Made by a program: the position numbers and the translations under genes
The notes under the pieces: model-generated
The model's database searches: none
Told to the model about the DNA's origin: nothing
The model's input: only the letters and a program-made list of their open reading frames with translations
Shown here: piece by piece, positions 1 through 8,219 of the stretch
Position numbering within the stretch: position 1 is the first letter of the stretch
Layout: the number at the start of each line of letters is the position of its first letter
Assembly: GCF_018069925.1 (NCBI RefSeq)
Contig: NZ_JAGPXB010000013.1
Coordinates: 40,817 to 104,816 of the forward strand
DNA: 64,000 bases
Direction of reading: 5' to 3'
DNA from: Flavobacterium erciyesense
GTDB taxonomy: Bacteria > Bacteroidota > Bacteroidia > Flavobacteriales > Flavobacteriaceae

Positions 1-1026
1 TTCAGTTCCAAAACTCAATTCCATGGGTACTGATAAAAGTTGGTCTTTGAAGTTGGCATGCGCTCGCAAACCCACTGTATTGGTGTTATCTTCTAAAATA
101 TCAAAAGGTCGTGGTTCGTAAGCGTTTTTAAAACTACCAAAAACACTCGTTTGTAACGACCATTTATTTGTAAATTGATGTTGATGTGCAATTCCTAAAA
201 GTACTTTATCGTAAGATTCAAATCCTTTTGCGGCAGCCCAAGTAGGAGCGGCTTTCTCGGGATCGTTAATAAAATCATTTTCATTAATCGAACTCGGGAT
301 AAACGCTTTCAATCGTGTAAAGGTTCCCAGAAAAGACAATTTCCCTTTCGTTCCCAGCTGGTGCTTGCCGTGCAAGTTGAATGTCTTTCGACTGTAGTCA
401 CTGTTCACTCTAAATCCGTCTTGCTGTACATTGGCATAACTGCTGTACAAATTGCTTTTTGCATTAGCAAACCCGGCAGTATATTGTTGGTGTAGCAAAC
501 CAAAACTTCCTAAAGTGGTAGCCGCTTTTGCAAAATTCTCTCCCGCAGGCGTCTCTTTTGAAAACAGTTGGATAACACCGCCCAAACCCGATCCAAAACT
601 CGTGGCATTGGGACCTTTTGTGATTTCTATTTTTTCAATTGCACTTAAATTTAAATCGTCAATTGTGGTTTCACCTTCGCCGGTAGTTAGCGGAATCCCG
701 TCAAAATAAGCTTTGATTTTGGTAGTGCCAAATTGTGCGCGTGCACCAATACCACGAATCATAATTCGGTTGGTGTTCAACGCACCTTGCTGCATACTCA
801 CTCCCGGAATTGTATTTAAAAGCGGAGTTAAAATCAAACCATCGCTTTTATTGATTTCAGCAGCAGTAAGTACTGCAACAGCCGCAGCAGTTTTTTGAAC
901 GCTTTTTTGTATCGGTGCGCCTTTCAAAACTACTTCTGGCAAAGAGATGGTGTCTTTTTTGGCTTGCGCAAAAGTTACGCTGGCACATTGAACTAGAAGG
1001 AAACAAAGAGTTATTTTTTTTAACAA
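1..1026 (-). CDS. TonB-dependent outer-membrane receptor, N-terminal part (cut by window start)
   Basis: The minus strand is open from a TTG at 1026 to the window edge (342 codons), and the C-terminal barrel lies outside. Residues 1-20 are a signal peptide ending TFA-Q. A plug domain follows, with IPGVSMQQG near residue 73, IMIRGIGARAQFG near 88 and TKGPNATSFGSGLGG near 132; the barrel then begins. This is the layout of siderophore, cobalamin or metal-chelate receptors energised by TonB, but the substrate cannot be told. No in-frame ATG or GTG lies between the TTG and the stop at 1105-1107, so TTG is the only reasonable start. The minus-strand sequence TATCTTTA at 1066-1059 could be a -7 box. 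Confidence 0.9.
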   Translation of the reverse strand, partial: MLKKITLCFLLVQCASVTFAQAKKDTISLPEVVLKGAPIQKSVQKTAAAVAVLTAAEINKSDGLILTPLLNTIPGVSMQQGALNTNRIMIRGIGARAQFGTTKIKAYFDGIPLTTGEGETTIDDLNLSAIEKIEITKGPNATSFGSGLGGVIQLFSKETPAGENFAKAATTLGSFGLLHQQYTAGFANAKSNLYSSYANVQQDGFRVNSDYSRKTFNLHGKHQLGTKGKLSFLGTFTRLKAFIPSSINENDFINDPEKAAPTWAAAKGFESYDKVLLGIAHQHQFTNKWSLQTSVFGSFKNAYEPRPFDILEDNTNTVGLRAHANFKDQLLSVPMELSFGTE

Positions 1027-1116
1027 GAGACTACTATTTAGCGGTTTAAATTGGTGCTTAAAGATACTCTTTTCTTCCGTTTGGCACCAAGTCCAAACAC
1101 GATTTCATATTGTCAA

Positions 1117-1140
1117 AAACCGTAAATTATGTAACGGTTT
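1117..1140. promoter_or_regulatory. 24-bp inverted repeat between divergent genes, possible operator
   Basis: AAACCGT at 1117-1123 and ACGGTTT at 1134-1140 form a perfect 7-bp inverted repeat around a 10-nt AT-rich spacer. The arm centres are 17 nt apart. It lies in the 189-bp gap between the receptor and the divergent lipoprotein gene, where a dimeric regulator could control both. No regulator is encoded beside it in the window. Operator function is inferred. Confidence 0.35.
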
Positions 1141-1215
1141 CAAACTTTATTTCAACCAATAATGAATACCTTGCTGTCATAATTAGCAGCTTTTTGATGC
1201 AGTAATTCCTTAACA

Positions 1216-2223
1216 ATGAAACCCATTTTAAATCTATTTTTCGCTTTAGCATTTTCACCTCTATTTTTTTCTTGTCAAGATGAAAAGGCTGCAAAAAAAC
1301 CAGCCACTACTCCTATTACAAAAAAAATTCAAAGTCAAAAACCACAGCTTGACACAGTAGATTATAACATGCGCATGCTCGCTTTAAGCAACCAAGACAC
1401 TACAGGAAGATGGCCTGCAGAAAGTCCGTATCCGTTAGTGGGTGCTGTTTTGCCATACCAACGCATCATTGCATTTTATGGTAATTTATACTCTAAAAGA
1501 ATGGGCATTTTAGGTGAATATCCAAAAGACGAAATGCTCCAAAAACTGCAATCAGAAGTAGCCAAATGGCAAGCCGCTGATTCAACAGTTCAAGCAATAC
1601 CTGCGCTACATTACATCGCAGTTTCGGCGCAAAGCAAACCCGGAAAAGCCAACAGATACAACATGCGCATGCCGTTTAAACAAATTGACACTTTGCTAGC
1701 TTGGGCAAAACCAATTAAAGCATTGGTGTTTTTGGATGTGCAAATTGGCCATAGTACTGTAAAAGAAGAAGTAACGCAACTAGAATCGTATTTGGCAAAA
1801 CCCAATGTACATTTGGGTATTGATCCTGAATTTTCGATGAAAGGAGGTCACGTGCCTGGCAAAAAAATTGGTACACTTGACGCATCCGATATCAACGATG
1901 CAATTGAAATTTTGGCTCGACTTGTACGCGAGAAAAAGCTTCCGCCAAAAGTTCTAGTAGTTCACCGTTTTACACAAGGAATGGTTACCAATTACCAAAA
2001 TATTAAAAAAGTTCCCGAAGTACAAATCGTAATGCACATGGATGGTTTTGGAAGCCAAATTTTAAAAAAATCAACTTACTTACGTTACATTTATAGAGAG
2101 CCTGTACAGTTTACGGGTTTCAAATTATTTTACAAAAATGACAATTGGAACAACTGGAGTATGTATACGCCAGAACAATTGGTTCAGCTTACGCCAAAGC
2201 CAATTTACATTCAGTACCAATAA
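1216..2223 (+). CDS. Putative lipoprotein of unknown function
   Basis: The 335-residue product starts with a lipoprotein signal (hydrophobic residues 5-18, lipobox FFSC with Cys20), so it is probably membrane-anchored after processing. I do not recognise the family. The body alternates strands and helices, and includes LVFLDVQIGHS near residue 174, LGIDPEFSMKGG near 200 and VLVVHRF near 246. This pattern suggests a TIM-barrel or glycoside-hydrolase-like fold with acidic residues at strand ends (DVQ, DPEFS, HMDGFGS), but this is only an impression. It is divergent from the TonB receptor and ends at a bidirectional terminator. Confidence 0.8.
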   Translation: MKPILNLFFALAFSPLFFSCQDEKAAKKPATTPITKKIQSQKPQLDTVDYNMRMLALSNQDTTGRWPAESPYPLVGAVLPYQRIIAFYGNLYSKRMGILGEYPKDEMLQKLQSEVAKWQAADSTVQAIPALHYIAVSAQSKPGKANRYNMRMPFKQIDTLLAWAKPIKALVFLDVQIGHSTVKEEVTQLESYLAKPNVHLGIDPEFSMKGGHVPGKKIGTLDASDINDAIEILARLVREKKLPPKVLVVHRFTQGMVTNYQNIKKVPEVQIVMHMDGFGSQILKKSTYLRYIYREPVQFTGFKLFYKNDNWNNWSMYTPEQLVQLTPKPIYIQYQ

Positions 2224-2264
2224 ATTGGAGTGAATTACTGGTTGAAAAATCACCTTTAAAAACT

Positions 2265-2306
2265 AAAAAAGCACTATCATTTCTTGTGAAACGATAGTGC
2301 TTTTTT
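2265..2306. terminator. Bidirectional intrinsic terminator
   Basis: A perfect 14-bp stem, A6-GCACTATC at 2265-2278 pairing with GATAGTGC-T6 at 2293-2306, has T runs on both strands. It sits between the convergent lipoprotein gene (ends 2223) and the EnvC-like gene (ends 2327), and can serve both. Confidence 0.9.
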
Positions 2307-2326
2307 ATGTTAAGGCTCGTTATAAA

Positions 2327-3601
2327 TTACCTTCCTGACAACCAACCTTCAGGATTGATCAACGTTGAGTTTTGAGAAATCATAAATTTTAAAACTGTCT
2401 TTCCGGTGTCGCCATTGGTTCTTACTTTACCAATACTTTGTTTAATGCTTACTTTATCGCCTTTACTTACTGATACCGAACTTAAGTTTTGATACACCGT
2501 AAAATAATCACCATGCAAGATGGTAACGGCTTTGTTCACTGGCGAAATTACCATTACACTTGTAACCTCACCGCCAAAAACCGCACGAGCACTAGCCCCT
2601 TTTTCGGTAGTTATTTCAACACCACTGTTGTGAATGGTAATCGTATTAAAAAGCGGGTGCGTTTGGTTTCCGTAGCCTAGAGAGATAAATCCTTTTTCAA
2701 CTGGATAAGGCAAACGACCTCTGTTGGCTCTAAAATTATCTGCAATTAATTTGGCCTCTGGCGTCAATTCAATTTTTGATGATGAAACTGCCGCTTTAGA
2801 TACTGGCGCGCTTGGGTTTGCTTTTGCTTTTTCTAGTGCTGCTTTTCTGTTGGCTTCAGCAATGGCTTCTCTAATTAACCTATTGATTTGCCTGTCAATT
2901 GTTCTGTATTCTTGCTGGCGTTTTTTAATTTCTTGCGCAATCTTGTTTTTGTCCTTCTTGATAGAATTCACCAACTTAAGTTGCTCTTGCTTTTCTTTTT
3001 CGAGAGACAAACGTTCTTTTTCGTTCTCGGCAATCAATTTTTGTTTGGCCGTTTTTTGAACGTCTAGCTTTTGATTGAAATCGGCTAATTTATCTGTTTT
3101 AGTTTTGATTTCTTCTCCTTGCATTTTTCTGTAGCTCGTGTATTGCTTCATGTACTGCGCACGTTTGTAAGCTTGCAAGAAATTTTCAGACGACAGTAAA
3201 AACATGGCTCTACTCTCACTAGACCTGCTCTTGTATGATTTCACAATCATTTTAGCATAATCTTCTTTTAAAATCTTTAGTTCTTTTTTCAGTTTATTAA
3301 TCTGTACTTGATTAATATACATGTCGTTCTTAAGCAATTTGGTTTGCTTTTCGGTAGTGTTAATTAATTTTTCCTTTAGCTTAATTTTATTGCTTTGAAT
3401 CGCGATAACGTTCACGACCGTTTTTTCTTTTTTCTTAACGGATTGTAAAAGTTTTTCGTTTTCGCGAATTTCTTTTTGAATTTGCTCTTTGCGTTGTTCT
3501 AATTTTTCTTGTTGTGACTCTTGACTCCAAAGTAAGGAAGTCATACAAATACAAATTAGGCTTAGGATCAATTTTGGCATGTGAAAAAAATGTTTTGGCA
3601 A
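2327..3601 (-). CDS. EnvC-like murein hydrolase activator, coiled coil plus degenerate LytM (M23) domain
   Basis: The product has 424 residues: signal peptide about 1-26 (a second Met at residue 8 is an equally possible start), a long Lys/Glu/Gln-rich coiled coil about 27-250, a linker, then a LytM/M23 fold from about 305 to the end. Active M23 enzymes need HxxxxxxxD and HxH to hold zinc. Here the second motif reads LKFMI instead of LHFEI, and Asp of the first is replaced (HNSGVEI). A non-catalytic, EnvC-type role is therefore likely: recruiting or activating a cell-wall amidase in the periplasm at division. Its start lies 2 nt beyond the stop of the DUF4292 gene, so the two are co-transcribed. 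Confidence 0.85.
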   Translation of the reverse strand: MPKHFFHMPKLILSLICICMTSLLWSQESQQEKLEQRKEQIQKEIRENEKLLQSVKKKEKTVVNVIAIQSNKIKLKEKLINTTEKQTKLLKNDMYINQVQINKLKKELKILKEDYAKMIVKSYKSRSSESRAMFLLSSENFLQAYKRAQYMKQYTSYRKMQGEEIKTKTDKLADFNQKLDVQKTAKQKLIAENEKERLSLEKEKQEQLKLVNSIKKDKNKIAQEIKKRQQEYRTIDRQINRLIREAIAEANRKAALEKAKANPSAPVSKAAVSSSKIELTPEAKLIADNFRANRGRLPYPVEKGFISLGYGNQTHPLFNTITIHNSGVEITTEKGASARAVFGGEVTSVMVISPVNKAVTILHGDYFTVYQNLSSVSVSKGDKVSIKQSIGKVRTNGDTGKTVLKFMISQNSTLINPEGWLSGR

Positions 3602-3603
3602 AT

Positions 3604-4401
3604 TTACTTAATTAAAATTCTTTTGTAGCCATTTGGCACACTATAAGGAAAAGAAAGTTCTTCGTTAAAAGAAATTCCGTTATACTCCAATTTTATATCC
3701 GTAGTTCCTTTTTTTTGTTGAGTTTGAATTGCAATTTGCGTAGGCAAGGTTCCTTGTGCATAATCTTGGTGTGCGCCATACTCTACTTTAATGTTACGTT
3801 CTTCAGTAGCTTGAGCCACTTCTTGTTTTTGAACTAAATAACGCAACGCATCTAAAAAATAAGATTTTGAGGTACTCCCACTATCTTGATCTACTAGTTG
3901 ATAACTTTGCTCCTCAAGTTTAACTTGATATTTGCCTTTGCTTAAATTATCGATAGCCTTGCCTAACAATAAATTTTGCACTTTTTCATAATCTAAATCG
4001 GTGCCTAACCATTGGCTCAAACTACTAAAATCGCCTTCAAAATAAGTTCCATTTAGTTTTTCGTAATAACTTACTGCTTTTGGTGTAATTAAGGCTTTGG
4101 CCATTGTAATACCCAGAAAACGGACGCTTACCAAAATTTGTTCATTATTTTTGATTTTAATTTCAGCCGTTACGTTTTGTGTTAATTTATCATCTGCGTA
4201 ACGTGCGCTCGACTTAATGTACAATGTAGAAAAATCGATTTTATTGTTGTAATGCTGCTCAATAATTTTTTTAGCAGACATTTCAGCGCTAGCAACTGCG
4301 GGAACTGCAGGAGCTTCAGGAGTTGTTCCAACCGCCATTGATTTGGACTTGCAGGACAACAACGAGACTGAAAGTATAAAGAGTAGGACACATTTTTTCA
4401 T
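3604..4401 (-). CDS. DUF4292 family lipoprotein
   Basis: The product has 265 residues with a lipoprotein signal, lipobox LLSC and Cys17. The remainder looks like a beta-rich LolA/LolB-like fold (repeated strands, YEKLNGTYFEGDF near residue 110, and the C-terminal YNGISFNEELSFPY typical of DUF4292). Its function is not established; a role in lipid or lipoprotein handling at the outer membrane is inferred from the fold impression. The ATG shares its A with the TAA stop of the upstream TPR gene (TAATG), a translational-coupling arrangement, and the EnvC-like gene follows after 2 nt. Confidence 0.82.
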   Translation of the reverse strand: MKKCVLLFILSVSLLSCKSKSMAVGTTPEAPAVPAVASAEMSAKKIIEQHYNNKIDFSTLYIKSSARYADDKLTQNVTAEIKIKNNEQILVSVRFLGITMAKALITPKAVSYYEKLNGTYFEGDFSSLSQWLGTDLDYEKVQNLLLGKAIDNLSKGKYQVKLEEQSYQLVDQDSGSTSKSYFLDALRYLVQKQEVAQATEERNIKVEYGAHQDYAQGTLPTQIAIQTQQKKGTTDIKLEYNGISFNEELSFPYSVPNGYKRILIK

Positions 4402-5750
4402 TATTTTTTTGCTTTAAGTAATTGATTGGCTTTGGCAAAATACAAGTCTTTTTTCTTGAAATCGCCCAAACCGTTATAGGCTTCTCCTAATTGGATGTTG
4501 AAATTCACTTCTAAATCCAATTGTTCTACTACATAATCCATGCCCATTTCGAGATAATCCTTTGCTTTCTTGAATTGTTTTAATTGATTGTTGGCCAAAC
4601 CTGCATAATAATAAAAGGTAGCCTGTGTTGGAAAACTCTCTACCAAAGTAGTTGCTTTTTTATCTATTTGGTCAAATTGCTGCACTTCCGTAAGTGCTTG
4701 CAAAAGCAATAAATGCGTTGCAATATCGCTGTCAGCATTGGTTTTCAGAGCCTTTTCGTAAAAAGGAATCGCTTTTTGGTACAGCTTTTTATTTTGAAAA
4801 AACAAACCAATTTCTTTAGCGACATTGATGTTTGGATCATTATCAAAATAAGAAACCGCTTTTTCTAAATCAGCGCTGTACTGTGGATTTTTATTGACAT
4901 AAATTAAAAATTCGTTTAAAATACGGTGTTTAATTTTTGAGTCGATTTTGCTACTACCCAAAACAGTATTCATAGCACTGATGGCTTTTACGGCGTCATT
5001 ATTATCTAAATAATTTTTGAATAAACTCACTTGGGCCCACTCTGAAGTAGGTATGGCTTTTTCTAATTTTTGAACAACTTCAAAAGCTTTTTTCTCGTCG
5101 TTATTTTTAGAGTATAAAAAAATCAAATTTAAATAATTCGATTCTTCCTTTGGATTCTTTGAGATGAGTTGTTCGAGGTTTGCAATTTCCGAATTTTGAT
5201 ATTTTCCCACTGATAGAATTTGACTTTTGTATAATTCTCTTCTATCTGTTTTTCCAACGGTTTCGTTGAGTTCTTGTATCAAAGTTAAAGCTTTGTCGTA
5301 TTGATTGGTAGCCATGTAAAGCGAAGTCAAATCCTCTTTATACTTCGAATCGATTGGGATTAGTTTGTTTAAAACTGTGATTCCCTGCGCATAGTTTTTG
5401 GTTTCATAACTCACATCGTACATGCCAATGTAATTCCACTTATTCTTAGGATCGATGGTGCTGGCTTTTTCAAAAAAAGTAAAGGCTTCGGGATAGTTTT
5501 TTAAGGCTAAATAATTTTTCCCTAACTCATAAAAAACGGTAGCGTTGTTAGGGCTGATTTTATCGGCCTTTTCAAGAGCGACAATGGCTTTATCGTGATT
5601 TTCGATTCCTTTTTGTAGCAAGGATTCGTAGAATAGTTCTTGAAATTGATCCGTATCAACTTTGATTTCTTCGGGTTCTATTTGTGCGTATAGCAAAGCT
5701 GAATTGCACTGCAAAACCAGAAATAAAAATAAAAAAGCGCTCTTTTTCAT
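4401..5750 (-). CDS. Secreted tetratricopeptide-repeat protein
   Basis: The product has about 449 residues when started at the ATG at 5750, which places a clean signal peptide (MKKSAFLFLFLVLQ, cleavage after LLYA) at the N terminus. The frame could start at 5789, but that adds 13 residues before the signal. TPR-like helical pairs fill the protein: ATVFYELGKNYLALKNYPEAF near residue 68 and DIATHLLLLQALTEVQQFDQ near 342 are clear examples. It is probably a periplasmic scaffold. First gene of a three-gene unit with the DUF4292 and EnvC-like genes, overlapping the former by 1 nt. Hence a cell-envelope role is plausible. Confidence 0.85.
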   Translation of the reverse strand: MKKSAFLFLFLVLQCNSALLYAQIEPEEIKVDTDQFQELFYESLLQKGIENHDKAIVALEKADKISPNNATVFYELGKNYLALKNYPEAFTFFEKASTIDPKNKWNYIGMYDVSYETKNYAQGITVLNKLIPIDSKYKEDLTSLYMATNQYDKALTLIQELNETVGKTDRRELYKSQILSVGKYQNSEIANLEQLISKNPKEESNYLNLIFLYSKNNDEKKAFEVVQKLEKAIPTSEWAQVSLFKNYLDNNDAVKAISAMNTVLGSSKIDSKIKHRILNEFLIYVNKNPQYSADLEKAVSYFDNDPNINVAKEIGLFFQNKKLYQKAIPFYEKALKTNADSDIATHLLLLQALTEVQQFDQIDKKATTLVESFPTQATFYYYAGLANNQLKQFKKAKDYLEMGMDYVVEQLDLEVNFNIQLGEAYNGLGDFKKKDLYFAKANQLLKAKK

Positions 5751-5831
5751 GCTGTTTTTTTTAATACTAATCTTGTTGTTTAATACCATTTACAAATACT
5801 AGCATCCTTGCCGTATATTTATTTTAACATC

Positions 5832-6172
5832 TAAGTTTTCTAAAGGTTTGCAAACATTGTTAGCTAATTATTTTTATTACCATATAAGACATATAAGGTC
5901 ATATAAGTTTTGTAAAATTTATTCTCAAAAAACTTAATTTTATTAAATCTCTTGATGGTTTAAAAAACTGTTTTATGAGTTCTTGTGAAACATACAAGGA
6001 ATTTAAGTTTTCTAAAATTTATACTTCAAAAATAGTAAACATTTTTAGCTAATTATTTTTATAACCATATAAGACACATAAGGTCATATAAGTTTTTTAA
6101 AATTTATTCTCAAAAAACTTAATTTTCTTAAATCTCTTAATGGTTTAAAAATCTATTTCAAGAATTCTTTTG
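5832..6172. repeat. Tandem duplication of an AT-rich intergenic repeat (two copies of about 170 bp)
   Basis: Copy 1 (about 5832-6000) and copy 2 (about 6004-6172) share the same order of blocks: TAAGTTTTCTAAA, TAGCTAATTATTTTTAT, CCATATAAGACA, ATAAGGTCATATAAGTTTT, AAAATTTATTCTCAAAAAAC, and CTTGATGG/CTTAATGG-TTTAAAA, with scattered mismatches and small indels. It fills most of the 531-bp gap between the TPR and nucleotidyltransferase genes. No open frame with coding character is present. The last block also occurs at 20308-20331 (inverted) and 63770-63801, so it belongs to a dispersed family. Confidence 0.85.
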
Positions 6173-6176
6173 AAAA

Positions 6177-6232
6177 CATATAAGTCATATAAGGCTAGCA
6201 CAATTGAAACTAAACCTTACATGACTTATATG
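6177..6232. repeat. Imperfect inverted repeat closing the AT-rich array
   Basis: An 18-nt arm at 6177-6194 (CATATAAGTCATATAAGG) faces its reverse complement at 6215-6232 with one mismatch, separated by 20 nt. It uses the same CATATAAG word as the neighbouring repeats and lies 50 bp downstream of the nucleotidyltransferase stop, so the transcript could fold here. The T run expected of a strong terminator is present only on the minus side (TTTTTTT below 6177 is interrupted). Confidence 0.6.
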
Positions 6233-6281
6233 GTGAAAAAAGGTTTTTTTATTCTTACCACTTGAAATGAATTGAACTTTT

Positions 6282-7292
6282 TTACTCTAAAACAGAATAA
6301 TCACCTATGCTGATGCTGGTAAAATTACCATCAAAACTAGCGTGATTACCAATCATGGCATTGTCTAAAACGGCATTTTTGATATGCGAATGCGTTTGTA
6401 CTAAACTGTTTTTTACAGTACTATTTACCACATGGCAACCATCACCAAGGGAAACATTTGGACCAACAGTAGCATTAATCAACACTACGTTTTTACCAAT
6501 ATAGCAAGGCGGTATAATAGTTGCGTTTTCTAGTTTTACACTTTCATCAACTAAGGATTCACCATCAGTATGTAAAAATCCTAACATTCTAGAATTGGTT
6601 TCTACAGTCACGTTTTTGTTACCACAATCCATCCACTCCTCCACTTTGCCAGGGACAAATTTCATGCCTTTGGCCATCATTTGTTTGATTCCGTCATTGA
6701 TTTGGTATTCGCCACCGTGAATGATGTTATTGTCAAGTACCAACTGTAATTCGTTTTTAAGTACTGCAATATCTTTGAAATAGTAAATCCCAATAACCGC
6801 TAAGTCTGAAACAAAAGTAGCTGGTTTTTCAACCAACTCAACGATTTCATTGTTCGCATTTAATTTTACCACACCAAAAGCTTCTGGTTGGTCTACTTGT
6901 TTTACCCAAATTACGCTATCGGCCTCCTTGTCTAAGTCAAAATCGGCACGAATTAAGGTATCTGCGTAAGCAATTACCGCTGGTCCGCTCAAGGATTCTT
7001 TGGCACACATAATGGCGTGACCCGTTCCTAAGGCTTCGTTTTGGTAATAAATGGTTCCTTTAGCACCCAGTTTTTGGGCTATAGCCAAAAGTTCTTCTTC
7101 CACTTTTTGACCAAAACTTTCATGAATGATAAAAGCTACTTCGTCAATATCTTGATTTAAAACTCCCGCGATATCTTCAACCAAACGGTGTACAATAGGT
7201 TTACCCGCAACAGGAATTAATGGTTTAGGAATGGTTAATGTATGTGGGCGAAGGCGTGATCCACGACCAGCCATAGGAACGATTATTTTCAT
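6282..7292 (-). CDS. Sugar-phosphate nucleotidyltransferase (glucose-1-phosphate thymidylyl/uridylyltransferase-like)
   Basis: The product has 336 residues. The N-terminal Rossmann-like domain starts with the nucleotide-binding loop MAGRGSRLRPHT and PKPLIPVAGKP (residues about 7-33), then the catalytic-site strand VIAYADTLI near 106 and VEKPA near 156. After about residue 245 the sequence turns into a left-handed beta-helix of hexapeptide-like repeats (KNVVLINATVGPNVSLG), as in RmlA-long or GlmU-type enzymes. It makes an NDP-sugar from NTP and a sugar 1-phosphate in the cytoplasm; the actual sugar is unknown. It is separate from the rfbA gene at 48.4 kb, so the two need not share a substrate. 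Confidence 0.85.
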   Translation of the reverse strand: MKIIVPMAGRGSRLRPHTLTIPKPLIPVAGKPIVHRLVEDIAGVLNQDIDEVAFIIHESFGQKVEEELLAIAQKLGAKGTIYYQNEALGTGHAIMCAKESLSGPAVIAYADTLIRADFDLDKEADSVIWVKQVDQPEAFGVVKLNANNEIVELVEKPATFVSDLAVIGIYYFKDIAVLKNELQLVLDNNIIHGGEYQINDGIKQMMAKGMKFVPGKVEEWMDCGNKNVTVETNSRMLGFLHTDGESLVDESVKLENATIIPPCYIGKNVVLINATVGPNVSLGDGCHVVNSTVKNSLVQTHSHIKNAVLDNAMIGNHASFDGNFTSISIGDYSVLE

Positions 7293-7530
7293 GCTGTTTT
7301 TATTGAAAGATTAAATGATTGAAAAATTTAATGATTGTCACAAATCTTTAAATTTTTCAATCTTTGAGTTATTAAATTTATTTTACTTTTTAAACGCAAA
7401 GTTCACGATGGATTTCGCAAAGCTCGCAAAGTTTTTTTATTTTATTGACCCACAGATTTAAAAGATTAAACAGATTTTTGAAACTTTATATTTGAAACCT
7501 CTCGTTTAATAATTTTCTAAAACTGTTAAC

Positions 7531-7569
7531 TGCGACTGATTACTGTGACTGAATACTGCGACTGATTAC
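7531..7569. repeat. Three tandem 13-bp repeats over the dut stop codon
   Basis: Units TGCGACTGATTAC (7531-7543), TGTGACTGAATAC (7544-7556) and TGCGACTGATTAC (7557-7569) follow one another without a gap. The dut stop codon (7566-7568) lies in the last unit, so the repeat covers the end of the gene and its 3' flank. Confidence 0.85.
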
Positions 7570-8000
7570 TTTACTCCCGTACTACCAAAACCACCTTCAC
7601 CTCTTGAAGTTTCAGATAGTTCTTGAACTACAGTCCACTCGGCGCGTTCGTGCTTTGCGACAACTAATTGCGCTATGCGTTCTCCGTTTTGAATGGTAAA
7701 ATCTTCATTGGATAAATTTACTAAAATTACTCCAATTTCTCCGCGATAATCCGCATCTACAGTTCCAGGTGCATTAAGTACGGTTACACCATTTTTTGCA
7801 GCTAGTCCGCTGCGTGGTCTTACTTGTGCTTCGTAACCAATAGGTAGTTCAATAAAAAGACCTGTTTTTACGATTATTCTTTCTAATGGTTTTAAGATAA
7901 TTGGGTCGGTTATATTGGCTCGTAAATCCATTCCTGCCGAGGCGATGGTTTCATAACTAGGCAAGTCGTGTTGTGATTTGTTGATGATGTTGATATTCAT
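7566..8000 (-). CDS. dut: dUTP diphosphatase
   Basis: The 144-residue product is the usual length of a trimeric dUTPase. All five family motifs are visible in order: AGMDLRA near residue 22, [12 protein letters not shown] near 61, [15 protein letters not shown] near 79 with the catalytic Asp, [10 protein letters not shown] near 104, and the C-terminal glycine-rich arm [10 protein letters not shown] near 133. It hydrolyses dUTP to dUMP and pyrophosphate, which keeps uracil out of DNA and supplies thymidylate synthesis. It is followed on the same strand by the nucleotidyltransferase gene 273 bp away, so co-transcription is uncertain. Confidence 0.97.
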   Translation of the reverse strand: MNINIINKSQHDLPSYETIASAGMDLRANITDPIILKPLERIIVKTGLFIELPIGYEAQVRPRSGLAAKNGVTVLNAPGTVDADYRGEIGVILVNLSNEDFTIQNGERIAQLVVAKHERAEWTVVQELSETSRGEGGFGSTGVK

Positions 8001-8061
8001 AATGTATTTGTTTGAGCTAGTCTTCAGGATCAGATTGTCTTATTTAGAAAGTGCGCTTTTT

Positions 8062-8206
8062 TAGCCGTGACCGAAGTGGAAAGCCTTTTTTTATAAAATT
8101 GTATTTTTTTCGAGGGTGAAAAGAGCGACTGCAAGAAGCTCCTTTTGAGCCGTAGAAAAAAACAATTTTAGGAAAAAGCTTGAAACGAAGGGCGCGATAA
8201 GCTTCT
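8062..8206 (+). ncRNA. Candidate structured RNA, Flavo-1-like intergenic element (copy 1)
   Basis: This noncoding stretch folds into a long hairpin. TAAAATTGT-T7-C (one extra A on the left arm) pairs with its complement near 8153-8171, and the tip carries GAGCGACTGCAAGAAGCTC. It opens with TAGCC.TGACCGAAGTGG and closes with GGGCGCGATAAGCTTC. The open-and-close pattern and the AGCGAC...GAAGCTC tip recur at 30213-30354. I recall this as the intergenic family described as Flavo-1 RNA in flavobacteria; the assignment is from memory and the orientation is uncertain. Confidence 0.45.
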
Positions 8207-8219
8207 AAAAAAATTGATA

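Noticed and set aside
452..898. Two plus-strand open frames opposite the TonB receptor
   Set aside because: The minus strand reads a clear receptor with signal peptide and plug motifs; the plus-strand frames are low-complexity shadows.
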